NCBI GenBank assembly: GCA_040752895.1
Contig: JBFMHN010000001.1
Coordinates: 413,213-477,212 of the forward strand
Reading direction: 5' to 3'
DNA: 64,000 nucleotides
DNA from: Pseudomonadota bacterium
GTDB taxonomy: Bacteria > Pseudomonadota > Alphaproteobacteria > GCA-2746255
Both the position numbers and the translations under genes were made by a program. The notes beneath the pieces are model-generated. The model saw nothing but the letters and a program-made list of their open reading frames with translations, did no database searches and was not told the origin of the DNA. Shown here one piece after another: positions 51,463-59,443 of the stretch. Positions within the stretch are counted from its first letter, which is position 1; every line of letters begins with the position of its first letter.

Positions 51463-51872
51463 GACGTCTTCACCAAGCCCTTCAGTTCGATCGTATTGCC
51501 GTCTGGATCTTCGATATAGATGGAGGGGCCAACGCCTTCCGCACCATAACGTTCCGTCACACCGCCGTGGCGCACGCCATGTTTTTCAAGGTGGGCCAGG
51601 ATGGCGGGTGTATCGAAGGGCTGGATCCTGAACGCCACGTGATCAACGTTTCGCCCCTCCTTGGCCGGGGCGGCACCCCCCTTCCTCCCGATCGCGCCTT
51701 CGATATCCACGAGATCGATCAGCGCGCGGCCCGCCCGAAGCTGCGTCAAGCCGAACTCCTCGACCGTGCGCTCCGGCGTGCACCCGAGAACCTCCATATA
51801 GAAACGCCGCGCCCGCGCCGCGTCCGTGACGCGCAGGACGACATGATCTATCTCCAGGATGCGAAACGCCAT
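51459..51872 (-). CDS. VOC (glyoxalase/dioxygenase) superfamily protein
   Basis: 137 residues, two beta-alpha-beta-beta-beta modules. Metal-ligand candidates: His in EIDHVVLRVTD, His in NVDHVAFRI, Glu in DPDGNTIELKG. Resembles glyoxalase and ring-cleavage dioxygenase relatives; substrate unknown. Starts one base after the glycosyltransferase stop, so it is cotranscribed with it. Confidence 0.85.
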   Translation of the reverse strand: MAFRILEIDHVVLRVTDAARARRFYMEVLGCTPERTVEEFGLTQLRAGRALIDLVDIEGAIGRKGGAAPAKEGRNVDHVAFRIQPFDTPAILAHLEKHGVRHGGVTERYGAEGVGPSIYIEDPDGNTIELKGLVKTS

Positions 51873-51873
51873 G

Positions 51874-53073
51874 TCACCCCTGCCCTACGCCTGGTTCTTC
51901 CTTGGCGGGCTCTCCCTGCGTTCGCCCCTTCCACTCCCCGCCCCGTTTGTGCCAATGACGACGGGCCGAATCGAACGTCATCCCGCAGTAGAGCAGCGCG
52001 ACGAAAGGAAGCAGGAAGCCGGTCCAGGCGGCTTCCCCGTAAAGCCGCAAGCTTGGGCGATAGGCGGCCGCCATCAGGACCCACGCCGCAAGGCCGAAGG
52101 CGCCCGCGCCGGCGTTTTCGTGCAGCCCGTAAAGAAGGACGAAGGTAGGCGGCAAAAGATAGGTCACCGTCATCCCGGCCAGCACGCCCGCAAGCCTCGC
52201 GGGCGAATGCCGAAGTTCAGTATAGGCCGTGCGCGCGACCATATGCCAGACCCCCGAAAGCCCGCCATAGGCGCGGATGCTGTGTGTTTCCAGGGTGAGG
52301 CCAAGCCAAATCGGACCATTCGCCTTGATCGCGCGCGCCAGGGCGCAATCGTCGATCAATTCATTCCGAATGGCGCCAAGCCCGTCCAAACGGTCCAGTG
52401 CCGCCCGCCGGACAAGCATGCAGCCGCCGGCGGCGGCGGCCATCGGCTTGATCGGGTCGTTCACCCATGAAAAAGGGTAAAGCATCTGGAAAAAGAAAAC
52501 GAACGCCGGCAGCAAGAGGCGTTCCCAGAACGTCTCCGCCTTAAGGCGCACCATCAGGGAAACAAGGTCGAGCGCGCCGGTTTCCGCCTTGGCGACGAGG
52601 GCGCTTACATTATCCGGCGCGTGCGCGATGTCGGCATCCGTAAAAAGGAAATAGCCCGCCCCTTTCGCCGCGGTCTTCGCCTCAAGAAGCCTTCCCTGTT
52701 CCATCGCCCACACCTTGCCGACCCAGCCCTTCGGCAAGGCGCCGCTTCCGATCACGGTGAGCAAGCCTTCCTTGCCGAGAGCGGCGGCGGAAGCGCGCGC
52801 GCACCCGGCCGTAGCGTCGCTGCTGCCATCGTCCACGAGGATGATGGAAAACTTGCCCGGATAGTCCTGGACGAGAAGGGATCGGATCGCCTCACCGACG
52901 ACGGCCGCCTCGTTCCGCGCCGGCACTACGGCGACGACCTCCGGCCAAACCGCCGGCTCGCGCAGGCCACGCGGCAAACGCTGATCGGCCCGCCAGAAAT
53001 CACCGCGGAAGAAAACGAGATAAACCCAGATGGCGAAAGAAAGCGCGCCCAAAGAAGAAAGCAGTCCCGTCAT
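51874..53073 (-). CDS. hpnB: Glycosyltransferase family 2, HpnB-like
   Basis: 399 residues. One N-terminal membrane helix (LLSSLGALSFAIWVYLVFF), a GT-A domain with AVVPARNEAAVVGEAIRSLL, the DDGSSD motif and FTDADIAHAP. Then comes FVFFFQMLYPFSWVNDP, AAAAGGCMLVRR and LIDDCALAR, and a C-terminal membrane part. This arrangement and the GWVGKVWAMEQG segment match the hopene-associated transferase HpnB. Other hopanoid genes are not in this window. ATG 53073 is preferred; the in-frame codons upstream are not conserved. Confidence 0.82.
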   Translation of the reverse strand: MTGLLSSLGALSFAIWVYLVFFRGDFWRADQRLPRGLREPAVWPEVVAVVPARNEAAVVGEAIRSLLVQDYPGKFSIILVDDGSSDATAGCARASAAALGKEGLLTVIGSGALPKGWVGKVWAMEQGRLLEAKTAAKGAGYFLFTDADIAHAPDNVSALVAKAETGALDLVSLMVRLKAETFWERLLLPAFVFFFQMLYPFSWVNDPIKPMAAAAGGCMLVRRAALDRLDGLGAIRNELIDDCALARAIKANGPIWLGLTLETHSIRAYGGLSGVWHMVARTAYTELRHSPARLAGVLAGMTVTYLLPPTFVLLYGLHENAGAGAFGLAAWVLMAAAYRPSLRLYGEAAWTGFLLPFVALLYCGMTFDSARRHWHKRGGEWKGRTQGEPAKEEPGVGQG

Positions 53074-53165
53074 CGAAAGTCCGCTCACCCATCCCCTGAT
53101 GCTTCGCACTAACGTGCCCGATCTCCTATATAGTGCGAAGGAACGCGCAGCGCGCAAGGATGGAA

Positions 53166-54512
53166 ATGGACGATCAGGAAACGGACAACTTTTCGGGGCG
53201 GATCAAGCGCTATGCGAAGGTAGGCGCCGCCGTCGGTGGGCTGGCGGCGGGTTTTGCCGGCAAGCAGTTTCTCGGCCGTCCGCTGGATCGCGGGCAGCAC
53301 GCCCTTGAAATCCGCGCCGCCCTTGGCGGCCTCAAGGGGCCCTTGATGAAGGTGGCCCAGCTTCTTTCCACCATTCCCGACCTGCTGCCCCAAGAATACG
53401 CGCGCGAACTGACCGAACTGCAGGCAAACGCGCCCTCGATGGGCTGGCCTTTCGTGAAGCGCCGGATGACGAGCGAACTTGGGCCAGACTGGCTTGATAA
53501 ATTCGAAACCTTCAAGCGCGAGGCGTCGGCGGCGGCCTCTCTCGGCCAGGTCCATCACGCCATCGGCCGGGATGGGCGTGAGCTTGCCTGCAAGCTGCAG
53601 TACCCGGACATGCGGGCCACCGTCGAGGCGGACCTCAAGCAATTGAAGCTTCTTTTCCAGATTTATCGCCGTTTCGATCGCGCGGTGGACACCGGCGATA
53701 TCTTCGAAGAAATTTCCGAACGCCTCCGGGAAGAACTCGACTACCAGCGCGAGGCCCGTCACATGGCGCTCTACAATTACATGCTAAGGGACGAATCCGG
53801 CGTCCACGTCCCCAAGGCGGTGCCCGAGCTTTCGACGAAGCGGTTGCTCACGATGGACTGGCTTCACGGAGAGAAGCTGCTGGCCTTCAAGGACCGCGAG
53901 CCTGAGCATCGGAAGCAAGTGGCGTGCAACATGTTCCGCGCCTGGTATCTTCCCTTCTATGCCTACGGCGTCATTCACGGCGATCCACATTTGGGTAACT
54001 ATTCCGTCCGCGAGGATTTCTCGATCAACCTGCTCGACTTCGGCTGCATCCGGGTCTTCCGCCCGCCGTTCGTGCAAAGCGTCATCGATCTGTACCACGC
54101 GCTGCGCGACGGCAACGAGGAACTGATGATCGAATCCTACAAAACCTGGGGGTTTTCCGATCTTTCCCGGGAGCTGATCGAGGTTCTGAACATCTGGGCC
54201 CGCTTCGTCTACGCGCCTTTAATGGAAGACCGCGTGCGGCCGATCGAGGAAACGAACGCCATCACCTACGGCGCCGAGATCGCGGCGAAGGTGCACGGCG
54301 AACTCAAGCGGCTTGGCGGCGTCAAGCCGCCGCGCGAATTCCTTCTTATGGATCGGGCAACGATCGGCCTGGGGTCCGTTTTCCTGCACCTCAAGGCGGA
54401 GATCAACTGGCACCGGCTTTTTCATGAGCTTGTGGACGGCCTCGATCTCCAGCGCATCGGCGAACGCCAAGAGGCGGCGCTTTGGCAGGCGGGTCTTTTC
54501 GAAAAAAACTAG
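53166..54512 (+). CDS. ABC1/UbiB-family atypical kinase
   Basis: 448 residues. Start ATG 53166 has AAGGA with 5-bp spacing; an ATG at 53160 overlaps that site. The family motifs are visible: KGPLMKVAQLLS (the KxGQ-type helix), the Ala-rich ASAAASLGQVHHA loop, a Lys in ELACKLQYP, HGDPHLGNYSV and LDFGCIRVF. These proteins (UbiB, Coq8/ADCK) support ubiquinone synthesis as ATPases. It faces a COQ9-like gene and lies divergent from hpnB. Confidence 0.9.
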   Translation: MDDQETDNFSGRIKRYAKVGAAVGGLAAGFAGKQFLGRPLDRGQHALEIRAALGGLKGPLMKVAQLLSTIPDLLPQEYARELTELQANAPSMGWPFVKRRMTSELGPDWLDKFETFKREASAAASLGQVHHAIGRDGRELACKLQYPDMRATVEADLKQLKLLFQIYRRFDRAVDTGDIFEEISERLREELDYQREARHMALYNYMLRDESGVHVPKAVPELSTKRLLTMDWLHGEKLLAFKDREPEHRKQVACNMFRAWYLPFYAYGVIHGDPHLGNYSVREDFSINLLDFGCIRVFRPPFVQSVIDLYHALRDGNEELMIESYKTWGFSDLSRELIEVLNIWARFVYAPLMEDRVRPIEETNAITYGAEIAAKVHGELKRLGGVKPPREFLLMDRATIGLGSVFLHLKAEINWHRLFHELVDGLDLQRIGERQEAALWQAGLFEKN

Positions 54513-54515
54513 GCC

Positions 54516-55151
54516 TCAGGAAGCGGGCGGCGAGCTCGGCGTTTCTTTCTTCGGCTTCTTCGACGGTTCCTCGCCGGGCCAGGGGAATTGCGTTTCCGCC
54601 CATTCCGCGCGCTTCAGCCACGTATCGAGCGCCGCCATCGTCTGGCCCTGGTCTTCCGTCTCGTCCGCAAACCAGACCTGCAGGACCGCGAAATAGACGA
54701 CGGCCAGACCCTTGACGCGAAGCGCCCCGTGCAGGCCCGACGTCGAGACGCCGGCCCCTTCCAGCATCCACGCCATCGACAGCAGGTAACGACGAAGCCC
54801 AAAACCCATGGCGACGGGGTCGCAGACGGCATCGCGCAAGACGGCGGCAATCCCCTTCTTGTAGGGAGAAAGCGCGTCGAATCGCCGCATCAGGATCTCG
54901 AAAAGCCTGTCACGCGGGGAAGCGTCCGCATCTTCCTTTTCCATGCCCGCCAGGATTTCTTCATCGATGGCGCGCACGAAGGAATCGAGAATCGCCTCGC
55001 GCGAGAGGTGCCGCTTGTAAAGCTCGGAAAGCGAGACACCCGCCTTCCCCGCGATATCGTGGAGCGAAACGTTCCTCCAGCCCTTTGATACCGCCAGTTC
55101 GAGGGCCGCGGCCGCGATCGTCCTTGCCTCGTCTTGCTTGCTAGCCGCCAT
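54516..55151 (-). CDS. TetR-fold protein resembling COQ9
   Basis: 211 residues. The N-terminal helix-turn-helix (ARTIAAAALELAVSKGWRNV, IAGKAGVSLSELYKRHLSR) is TetR-like. The C-terminal part LQVWFADETEDQGQTMAALD resembles the lipid-binding COQ9 pattern (Trp-x-x-Asp-x-Ser-x-...-Thr-x-x-x-Leu-Asp-x-Arg). It could be a true repressor or a COQ9-like lipid-presenting protein without DNA binding. The convergent ABC1 kinase (a Coq8 relative) supports the second reading. The start overlaps the end of the Sel1 gene by 11 bp. Confidence 0.72.
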   Translation of the reverse strand: MAASKQDEARTIAAAALELAVSKGWRNVSLHDIAGKAGVSLSELYKRHLSREAILDSFVRAIDEEILAGMEKEDADASPRDRLFEILMRRFDALSPYKKGIAAVLRDAVCDPVAMGFGLRRYLLSMAWMLEGAGVSTSGLHGALRVKGLAVVYFAVLQVWFADETEDQGQTMAALDTWLKRAEWAETQFPWPGEEPSKKPKKETPSSPPAS

Positions 55152-55851
55152 CCTGTGTTTTCTTCTCTCCAGGCGTGGGCGCCCACTCTTCGATCAGCTT
55201 CTTCGCAAGCTCGAGCTGGGCGGGGGCAAGGCTTGCGGCCGCCTTGTCCCGGTTACCCAGTTCCTGCTCGCGGTCTTCACCCGGCGGGAACGCCGCCGCC
55301 GACAGCGTAAACCATTTATAGGCCTGAATAAGATCTTTGTCGGTCCCCAGGCCCAACGCATAGATAGCGCCGAGATTGCTCTGCGCCTTCGCGTGGCCTT
55401 GCTCGGCCGCGAGACGGAACCACTGGAGGGCCTCCACGTCGTTCCGGCGGATTGGCCCTTGGCCAAAGGAATAGAGAAGGCCGATGTTGTATTGGGAACT
55501 CGCATCCCCTTGGGCGGCGGCCTGCTGGTACCATTTCAACGCTTCGAGAATATCTTTCTCGACGCCGTCGCCGTTCTCGTAAGAGATCCCAAGATTGTGC
55601 TGGGCGCGCAGGTGGCCCTGCGTGGCGGCGCGGCGGTACCAGGAGACCGCCTTGGCCAGGTCTTGCTCGACGCCTTTTCCGTTGTCGTAGGCGACGGCAA
55701 GGGTGTATTGCGCTTCCGCATCCCCCGCAACCGCCTTTTCCTTGGTCCGCTCAATGCCATTGAAGCCACGCCAGATGAGGAAGCCGAAGACGACGGCCAC
55801 TACGGCAAGAAAGGCAATCAGTCCGCGCAAAAAGTGGTGCTGGAAAACCAT
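55141..55851 (-). CDS. Membrane-anchored Sel1-repeat protein
   Basis: 236 residues from ATG 55851. One N-terminal membrane helix (LIAFLAVVAVVFGFLIW), then four Sel1/TPR-like repeats of about 36 residues (AEAQYTLAVAYDNGKGVEQD type, each ending AxxWYRxAAxQG), then a charged C-terminus. Likely a protein-interaction scaffold facing the periplasm. The downstream TetR-fold gene overlaps its end, so the two form an operon. Confidence 0.88.
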   Translation of the reverse strand: MVFQHHFLRGLIAFLAVVAVVFGFLIWRGFNGIERTKEKAVAGDAEAQYTLAVAYDNGKGVEQDLAKAVSWYRRAATQGHLRAQHNLGISYENGDGVEKDILEALKWYQQAAAQGDASSQYNIGLLYSFGQGPIRRNDVEALQWFRLAAEQGHAKAQSNLGAIYALGLGTDKDLIQAYKWFTLSAAAFPPGEDREQELGNRDKAAASLAPAQLELAKKLIEEWAPTPGEKKTQDGG

Positions 55852-55991
55852 GGAATGCCTCGCGTGGGTGCGCTGATCCCTTAAGAATATCCGATTTCCG
55901 TGGCACCTAGGCAATGCGTTTCCTGGGCATCTTTCGGAACGCCCTAGAAATCCGGCTTGATCGGTGGGCTTTTTTTGACCAAGAAGAGGGA

Positions 55992-56432
55992 ATGGAAATC
56001 GCTAAAGTCGCTTACGGCGTTTCGATTGAGAAGGCAGGCAATCGCTTCGTCGTCACCTTCCCCGACTTCCCGGAAGCGAGGGCGGAAGCCGACGATTTTG
56101 CGGGCGCCTTCGATATCGCTTCCCGCTGTATCGAGGAAACCCTCGCGGAGCGTATCCGAAAAAACCAAGCCATCCCCGCCCCTTCCCTCGTCCTCGGCTG
56201 CAAAGTGACCCCGGGCGCCGCCATCGCCGCAAAGGCGCTTCTCCACAAGATTCTCCGGGAGAATGGCAAGACACCGACCGATCTGGCAGCCAAACTCGGA
56301 AAAGGCGAAAAGGAAGTGCTCGCACTGCTGGACCCTGACTGCACGTCGAACCCGGCGGAGTTGAGCGCGGCGATCGAGGCGCTGGGGGTAAAACTTGCCA
56401 TGGCCGCCTGCTCGATCCGCGTGGGAGGCTAG
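55992..56432 (+). CDS. HicB-like protein without a HicA partner
   Basis: 146 residues from ATG 55992 (GAGGGA directly upstream). The N-terminal half is the HicB partial RNase H fold (VAYGVSIEKAGNRFVVTFPD, RCIEETLAERIRKNQAIPAP). The C-terminal half is a helix-turn-helix (LRENGKTPTDLAAKLGKGEK). No HicA-type toxin gene lies beside it, so it is an orphan antitoxin-type regulator or a stand-alone transcription factor. Confidence 0.82.
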   Translation: MEIAKVAYGVSIEKAGNRFVVTFPDFPEARAEADDFAGAFDIASRCIEETLAERIRKNQAIPAPSLVLGCKVTPGAAIAAKALLHKILRENGKTPTDLAAKLGKGEKEVLALLDPDCTSNPAELSAAIEALGVKLAMAACSIRVGG

Positions 56433-56484
56433 CCAGGTTCCGTTACGGCGTCCGCGATTTATTTCTTCGCAGACAAAAGTACGC

Positions 56485-56856
56485 TCAACGCTCTTGCGCT
56501 TTTTGCAAAGGCTTCAGGCTTTCCGACAAAGCGCCCGACATCAGCTTCGGCAGCTTGCCGGCTTCCACAAGGTACTTGTCCGTCGTCTTCTGAAAGTAGT
56601 TTCCCTGAATCTGCAATATCTCTTCCACCGTTTTGCACCGACTCAGTTCCTGGCTCGCATTCACGGCATCGGACAGAACGTTCTTCGAATAGTTCAAGAG
56701 CTCGGTATTGAAACCCGACAGCCCGCGAAGCGCCGCGGCGGTCGTCTCGTTTGCCAGCGCCACCCAGCCGTCCATCCACGCCATGGACGCCGCCGACGTC
56801 CGGCCTTCGGCTTGCGGGGCTTTGGCGTTCTTCGCTTCTGATCTTTTTTCCGTCAT
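56485..56856 (-). CDS. Phasin family protein
   Basis: 123 residues from ATG 56856, with GGAGA upstream. A polar, Lys/Ala-rich N-terminus is followed by a long amphipathic helical domain (ALANETTAAALRGLSGFNTE, NASQELSRCKTVEEILQIQG) typical of Phasin_2 proteins, which coat polyhydroxyalkanoate granules. No PHA synthase lies in the window. It is the second gene of the FNR-box operon. Confidence 0.85.
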   Translation of the reverse strand: MTEKRSEAKNAKAPQAEGRTSAASMAWMDGWVALANETTAAALRGLSGFNTELLNYSKNVLSDAVNASQELSRCKTVEEILQIQGNYFQKTTDKYLVEAGKLPKLMSGALSESLKPLQKAQER

Positions 56857-56909
56857 GGGAATCTCCATTGATCCGCGGGCCTTGGGCCTGCTCTTCGTTT
56901 TGGCCAGGT

Positions 56910-57197
56910 CTAGCTTATCCTGCTGTAAACCAATTTCTGCGTAAGCTGACGCGCAAGCTCGCACTTCCGATCAAATTCGTCGCGAACGATCGGATGGGTT
57001 GCAAAAGAGAGGCTTTGCTTTTTCTCCGCCTCGAACGTGTTCAGGAAGGAATCGAACTCGCGGCCCAGATTTTCGAGAGTCTCCAGCAGTTCCTCCACCG
57101 TCCGAAAGGAGACATCGTTATATTCGACATACTCTTTCGTTACGGTTTTGCCGTTGGCTGTTTCGTGATTGAGAGATAGATTCGCTACGGTTGCCAT
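56910..57197 (-). CDS. Small soluble protein of unknown function
   Basis: 95 residues or slightly fewer from ATG 57197 (AGGGGGG upstream). Sequence is helical and acidic (VEELLETLENLGREFDSF; ARQLTQKLVYSR), without signal peptide, membrane helix or known motif. It precedes the phasin gene by 53 bp on the same strand. A promoter with an FNR box stands directly upstream, so it is a candidate anaerobic or microaerobic gene linked to storage granules. Confidence 0.65.
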   Translation of the reverse strand: MATVANLSLNHETANGKTVTKEYVEYNDVSFRTVEELLETLENLGREFDSFLNTFEAEKKQSLSFATHPIVRDEFDRKCELARQLTQKLVYSRIS

Positions 57198-57239
57198 TGT
57201 TGTATCCCCCCTCAAAAAAACGCTTGCCTTAGCGGCGAT

Positions 57240-57279
57240 GCTATACCGTCGTAACGGCTGATACGTTGATTTAGGTCAA
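57240..57279 (-). promoter_or_regulatory. FNR/FixK-dependent promoter of the unknown gene-phasin operon
   Basis: TTGATTTAGGTCAA (57266-57279) fits the FNR/FixK box TTGA-N6-TCAA. On the minus strand a -10 element TATAGC lies at 57240-57245. The predicted start (about 57233) puts the box centre near -40, the class II activator position (usual -41.5). The operon start codon is at 57197. Confidence 0.75.
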
Positions 57280-57505
57280 TTGGGGCAAGACTCTCCGAAA
57301 TCAAGGACGCTCACGAATCAAAAACGGCGCGCTGAGACGGCACGCTTGGAAGCACCGCACAACGGTGCCGCCCAACAAGTCCCGGTTGGTAAGCCCAAGT
57401 AAGATGATCGTTATGTTGCAGAGCGGCAGGCAGGCGCCCCCCTTCACGCGCGCCCCACCTTTCGCGCTTGCGAAGAAGCGGGGGTTGCCCCCCCTTGTAT
57501 TTCAA
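57280..57505. other. Intergenic DNA between the phasin operon and the FNR-type gene
   Basis: About 370 bp separate the divergent start codons. Besides the FNR box at one end and the promoter at the other, there is a stem-loop GCACCG/CGGTGC at 57352-57368 without a T run. No protein-like frame was found. Confidence 0.5.
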
Positions 57506-57511
57506 TATAAG
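57484..57511 (+). promoter_or_regulatory. Candidate promoter of the FNR-type regulator gene
   Basis: -10 TATAAG (57506-57511) is good; GTTGCC or TTGCCC 15-16 bp upstream serves as a partial -35. The start codon follows 56 bp later. Confidence 0.5.
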
Positions 57512-57567
57512 AGACAGCATCTTGTTCTTTCATAAGCCTTTTACGGCTAAAAAAGAAAGAAGAAGGG

Positions 57568-58380
57568 ATGCTGATTACTCCAAAAAAAGAGCGTCCCGTC
57601 GTTACCCCTCTCACTTGCGCCATCTGCAAGGAGAGAGAACGAACGGTCTGCGCGGCGGTGCCCACGGCAAACCTATCCGGGCTGGAGGGCTGCCGCCTCG
57701 GCGATCGCAACTTCAGCGCCGGAGACATCCTTTTCGAGCAGGGTCAAACCGCCGACAATCTCTATATCATCAAGAAGGGATGGGCGATCCTATATACCCT
57801 CACCCATCACGGGGAGCGCCAAATTCTGAATTTTGCCCTGCCCGGCGGAATGCTTGGCTTCCATCCCGATCTCGAGACCCCGATACCATACTCTCTGCAA
57901 GCCTTGACCCCGCTCACGGTTTGCGTCTTTCCGCAGAAAAATCTTCTCGAGTTTTTCCGCCAATCCCCGGACGCGGCCTTGCGTATGGCGGCCATCACGG
58001 TTAGCGAGGCGGAGTTCGCGTTTCAGCACTTGACGAATGTGGGCCGCCATTCGGCGCGCGAGGCCGTCGCCAATCTTTTGCTAGAGCTTTGCATGCGGGT
58101 GAAGGAGCGGATACCGGCGACGGGCGATACGATCGAGCTTCCGCTACGCCAGGAACACCTTGCGGACGCCCTCGGCCTCACCATCGCCCATGTGAACCGC
58201 ACGCTGCGAAAACTCCGGGAAAACGGCGCGCTCTTGTTTCAGAATCAGGTCCTATGCATCCTCAACAAAGACCTTCTTATCCAGGAGGCAGGCGCCGATC
58301 CGGTAGAAATGCTGATAAAAATCCGGGATGGCCACCAGCGCCGCCAGGAAAGATTGAAAAAGGCGTTGATGGGGAAATAA
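57568..58380 (+). CDS. FNR-type Crp-family regulator with an oxygen-sensing cysteine set
   Basis: 270 residues. N-terminal cysteines Cys17, Cys20 and Cys28 (LTCAICKERERTVC) and the internal Cys119 correspond in position to the four [4Fe-4S] ligands of FNR (20, 23, 29, 122), suggesting oxygen sensing. The cyclic-nucleotide-type beta barrel follows, then a dimer helix and a C-terminal helix-turn-helix (RQEHLADALGLTIAHVNRTL). The recognition helix reads HVNR where E. coli FNR has ETIS-R, so its DNA target may differ from TTGAT-N4-ATCAA. It is divergent from the FNR-box operon. Confidence 0.88.
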   Translation: MLITPKKERPVVTPLTCAICKERERTVCAAVPTANLSGLEGCRLGDRNFSAGDILFEQGQTADNLYIIKKGWAILYTLTHHGERQILNFALPGGMLGFHPDLETPIPYSLQALTPLTVCVFPQKNLLEFFRQSPDAALRMAAITVSEAEFAFQHLTNVGRHSAREAVANLLLELCMRVKERIPATGDTIELPLRQEHLADALGLTIAHVNRTLRKLRENGALLFQNQVLCILNKDLLIQEAGADPVEMLIKIRDGHQRRQERLKKALMGK

Positions 58381-58426
58381 CCCCCTTTTCCCCCAACCCG
58401 AGAAAAAGAGAACTACCGGGGAAAAC

Positions 58427-58912
58427 TTAGTCCCGGAAATTCACGTATTGAAGGGGCTGGACGATCTTAAGCCCCTTGATCCGCGCGATAGCTTCCTGCA
58501 GGTCGTCTCGCTTCTTGCCCGAGACGCGCAGCTCGTCCCCCTGGATGGCGACCTGCACCTTAAGCTTTGCGTCCTTGATCCCCTTCACGACCTCCTGGGC
58601 AAGGTCGCGGGCGATGCCCTGCTTGATGGTGATTACCTGGCGCAGCGTATTGCCGGAAGCCTTCTCGGGCTTGGCAAAATCGAGGGCGCCAGTGTCCACC
58701 TTGCGTTTTGCGAGGTGGCCGCGCAAAAGCTCCTGCACCTGCTTCAGTTTGAAATCGTCATCCGCCTTGATCGTCAGGGCTGCCTCGGACCGTTCGATCG
58801 AGCATTGGCTGCCCTTGAAGTCGTAGCGCGTCCCGATCTCGCGCATGGCGCTTTGAATGGCGTTGTCAACCTCGGCAAGGTCGGTGCGCGAAACGATATC
58901 GAAGGAAGGCAT
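58427..58912 (-). CDS. YajQ family nucleotide-binding protein
   Basis: 161 residues from ATG 58912 (MPSFDIVSRTDLAEVDNAI). Two ferredoxin-like domains. Family hallmarks RYDFKGSQCSIE and VQVAIQGDELRVSGKKRDDLQ are present. Members bind RNA or cyclic di-GMP (as in Xanthomonas). It lies convergent with the FNR-type gene. Confidence 0.94.
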   Translation of the reverse strand: MPSFDIVSRTDLAEVDNAIQSAMREIGTRYDFKGSQCSIERSEAALTIKADDDFKLKQVQELLRGHLAKRKVDTGALDFAKPEKASGNTLRQVITIKQGIARDLAQEVVKGIKDAKLKVQVAIQGDELRVSGKKRDDLQEAIARIKGLKIVQPLQYVNFRD

Positions 58913-59204
58913 GAGAGAAATCCCGTTGGCCGAATTCGCCAAAATGGCACGAAAGGGCTGGTCGCGAAGACGTTTTGGTCTAAATCATTCACGTCTTCGG
59001 ATCAAGGTGTTGGCTCAAAAACGAAAGGATATGGCTGTTTTTATTCGTTCCCGGTATTTTGCAACCGGCGCGTTGGCTATTCCGTTTTAGGAGACATCCA
59101 AGGGAACAAAGGCCAGCCGCTGTCGAAACCGGCATAGGCTAGCAGTTGGTTTTCATCTGGCACCGTTGCTATCTGGTTGTCCACTTCCAGCAACCCTTTC
59201 TTGC

Positions 59205-59428
59205 GCAGCATGGAAATCGGCGATCCGGTGCGCTGCAAGCAGCTCTGCGATATTTTGCTTAAGAGTTACGGGATTTACGTGCAACCGATCAACTACCCGA
59301 CGGTTCCGCGCGGGACCGAGCGGATGCGAATAACACCTTCGCCGCTGCACAGCGACACCATGATCGACCAATTGGCAGAGGCCATGCACAGCGTGCGCCG
59401 TCAGATAAGTCTTCGCTGCGTGGCCTAG
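59205..59428 (+). pseudogene. C-terminal remnant of 5-aminolevulinate synthase (hemA)
   Basis: About 70 codons match the end of ALA synthase: IGDPVRCKQLCDILLKSYGI, then YVQPINYPTVPRGTER, then MRITPSPLHSD. The remaining 330 or so residues, with the PLP lysine, are absent. Sequence before 59205 does not resemble ALAS in any frame. It reads through to a normal stop at 59426-59428. Its presence shows that a full hemA (the C4 route typical of alphaproteobacteria) existed here or was copied here; a functional copy should be elsewhere. Confidence 0.82.
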
Positions 59429-59443
59429 AAGACATTGCCGCGT

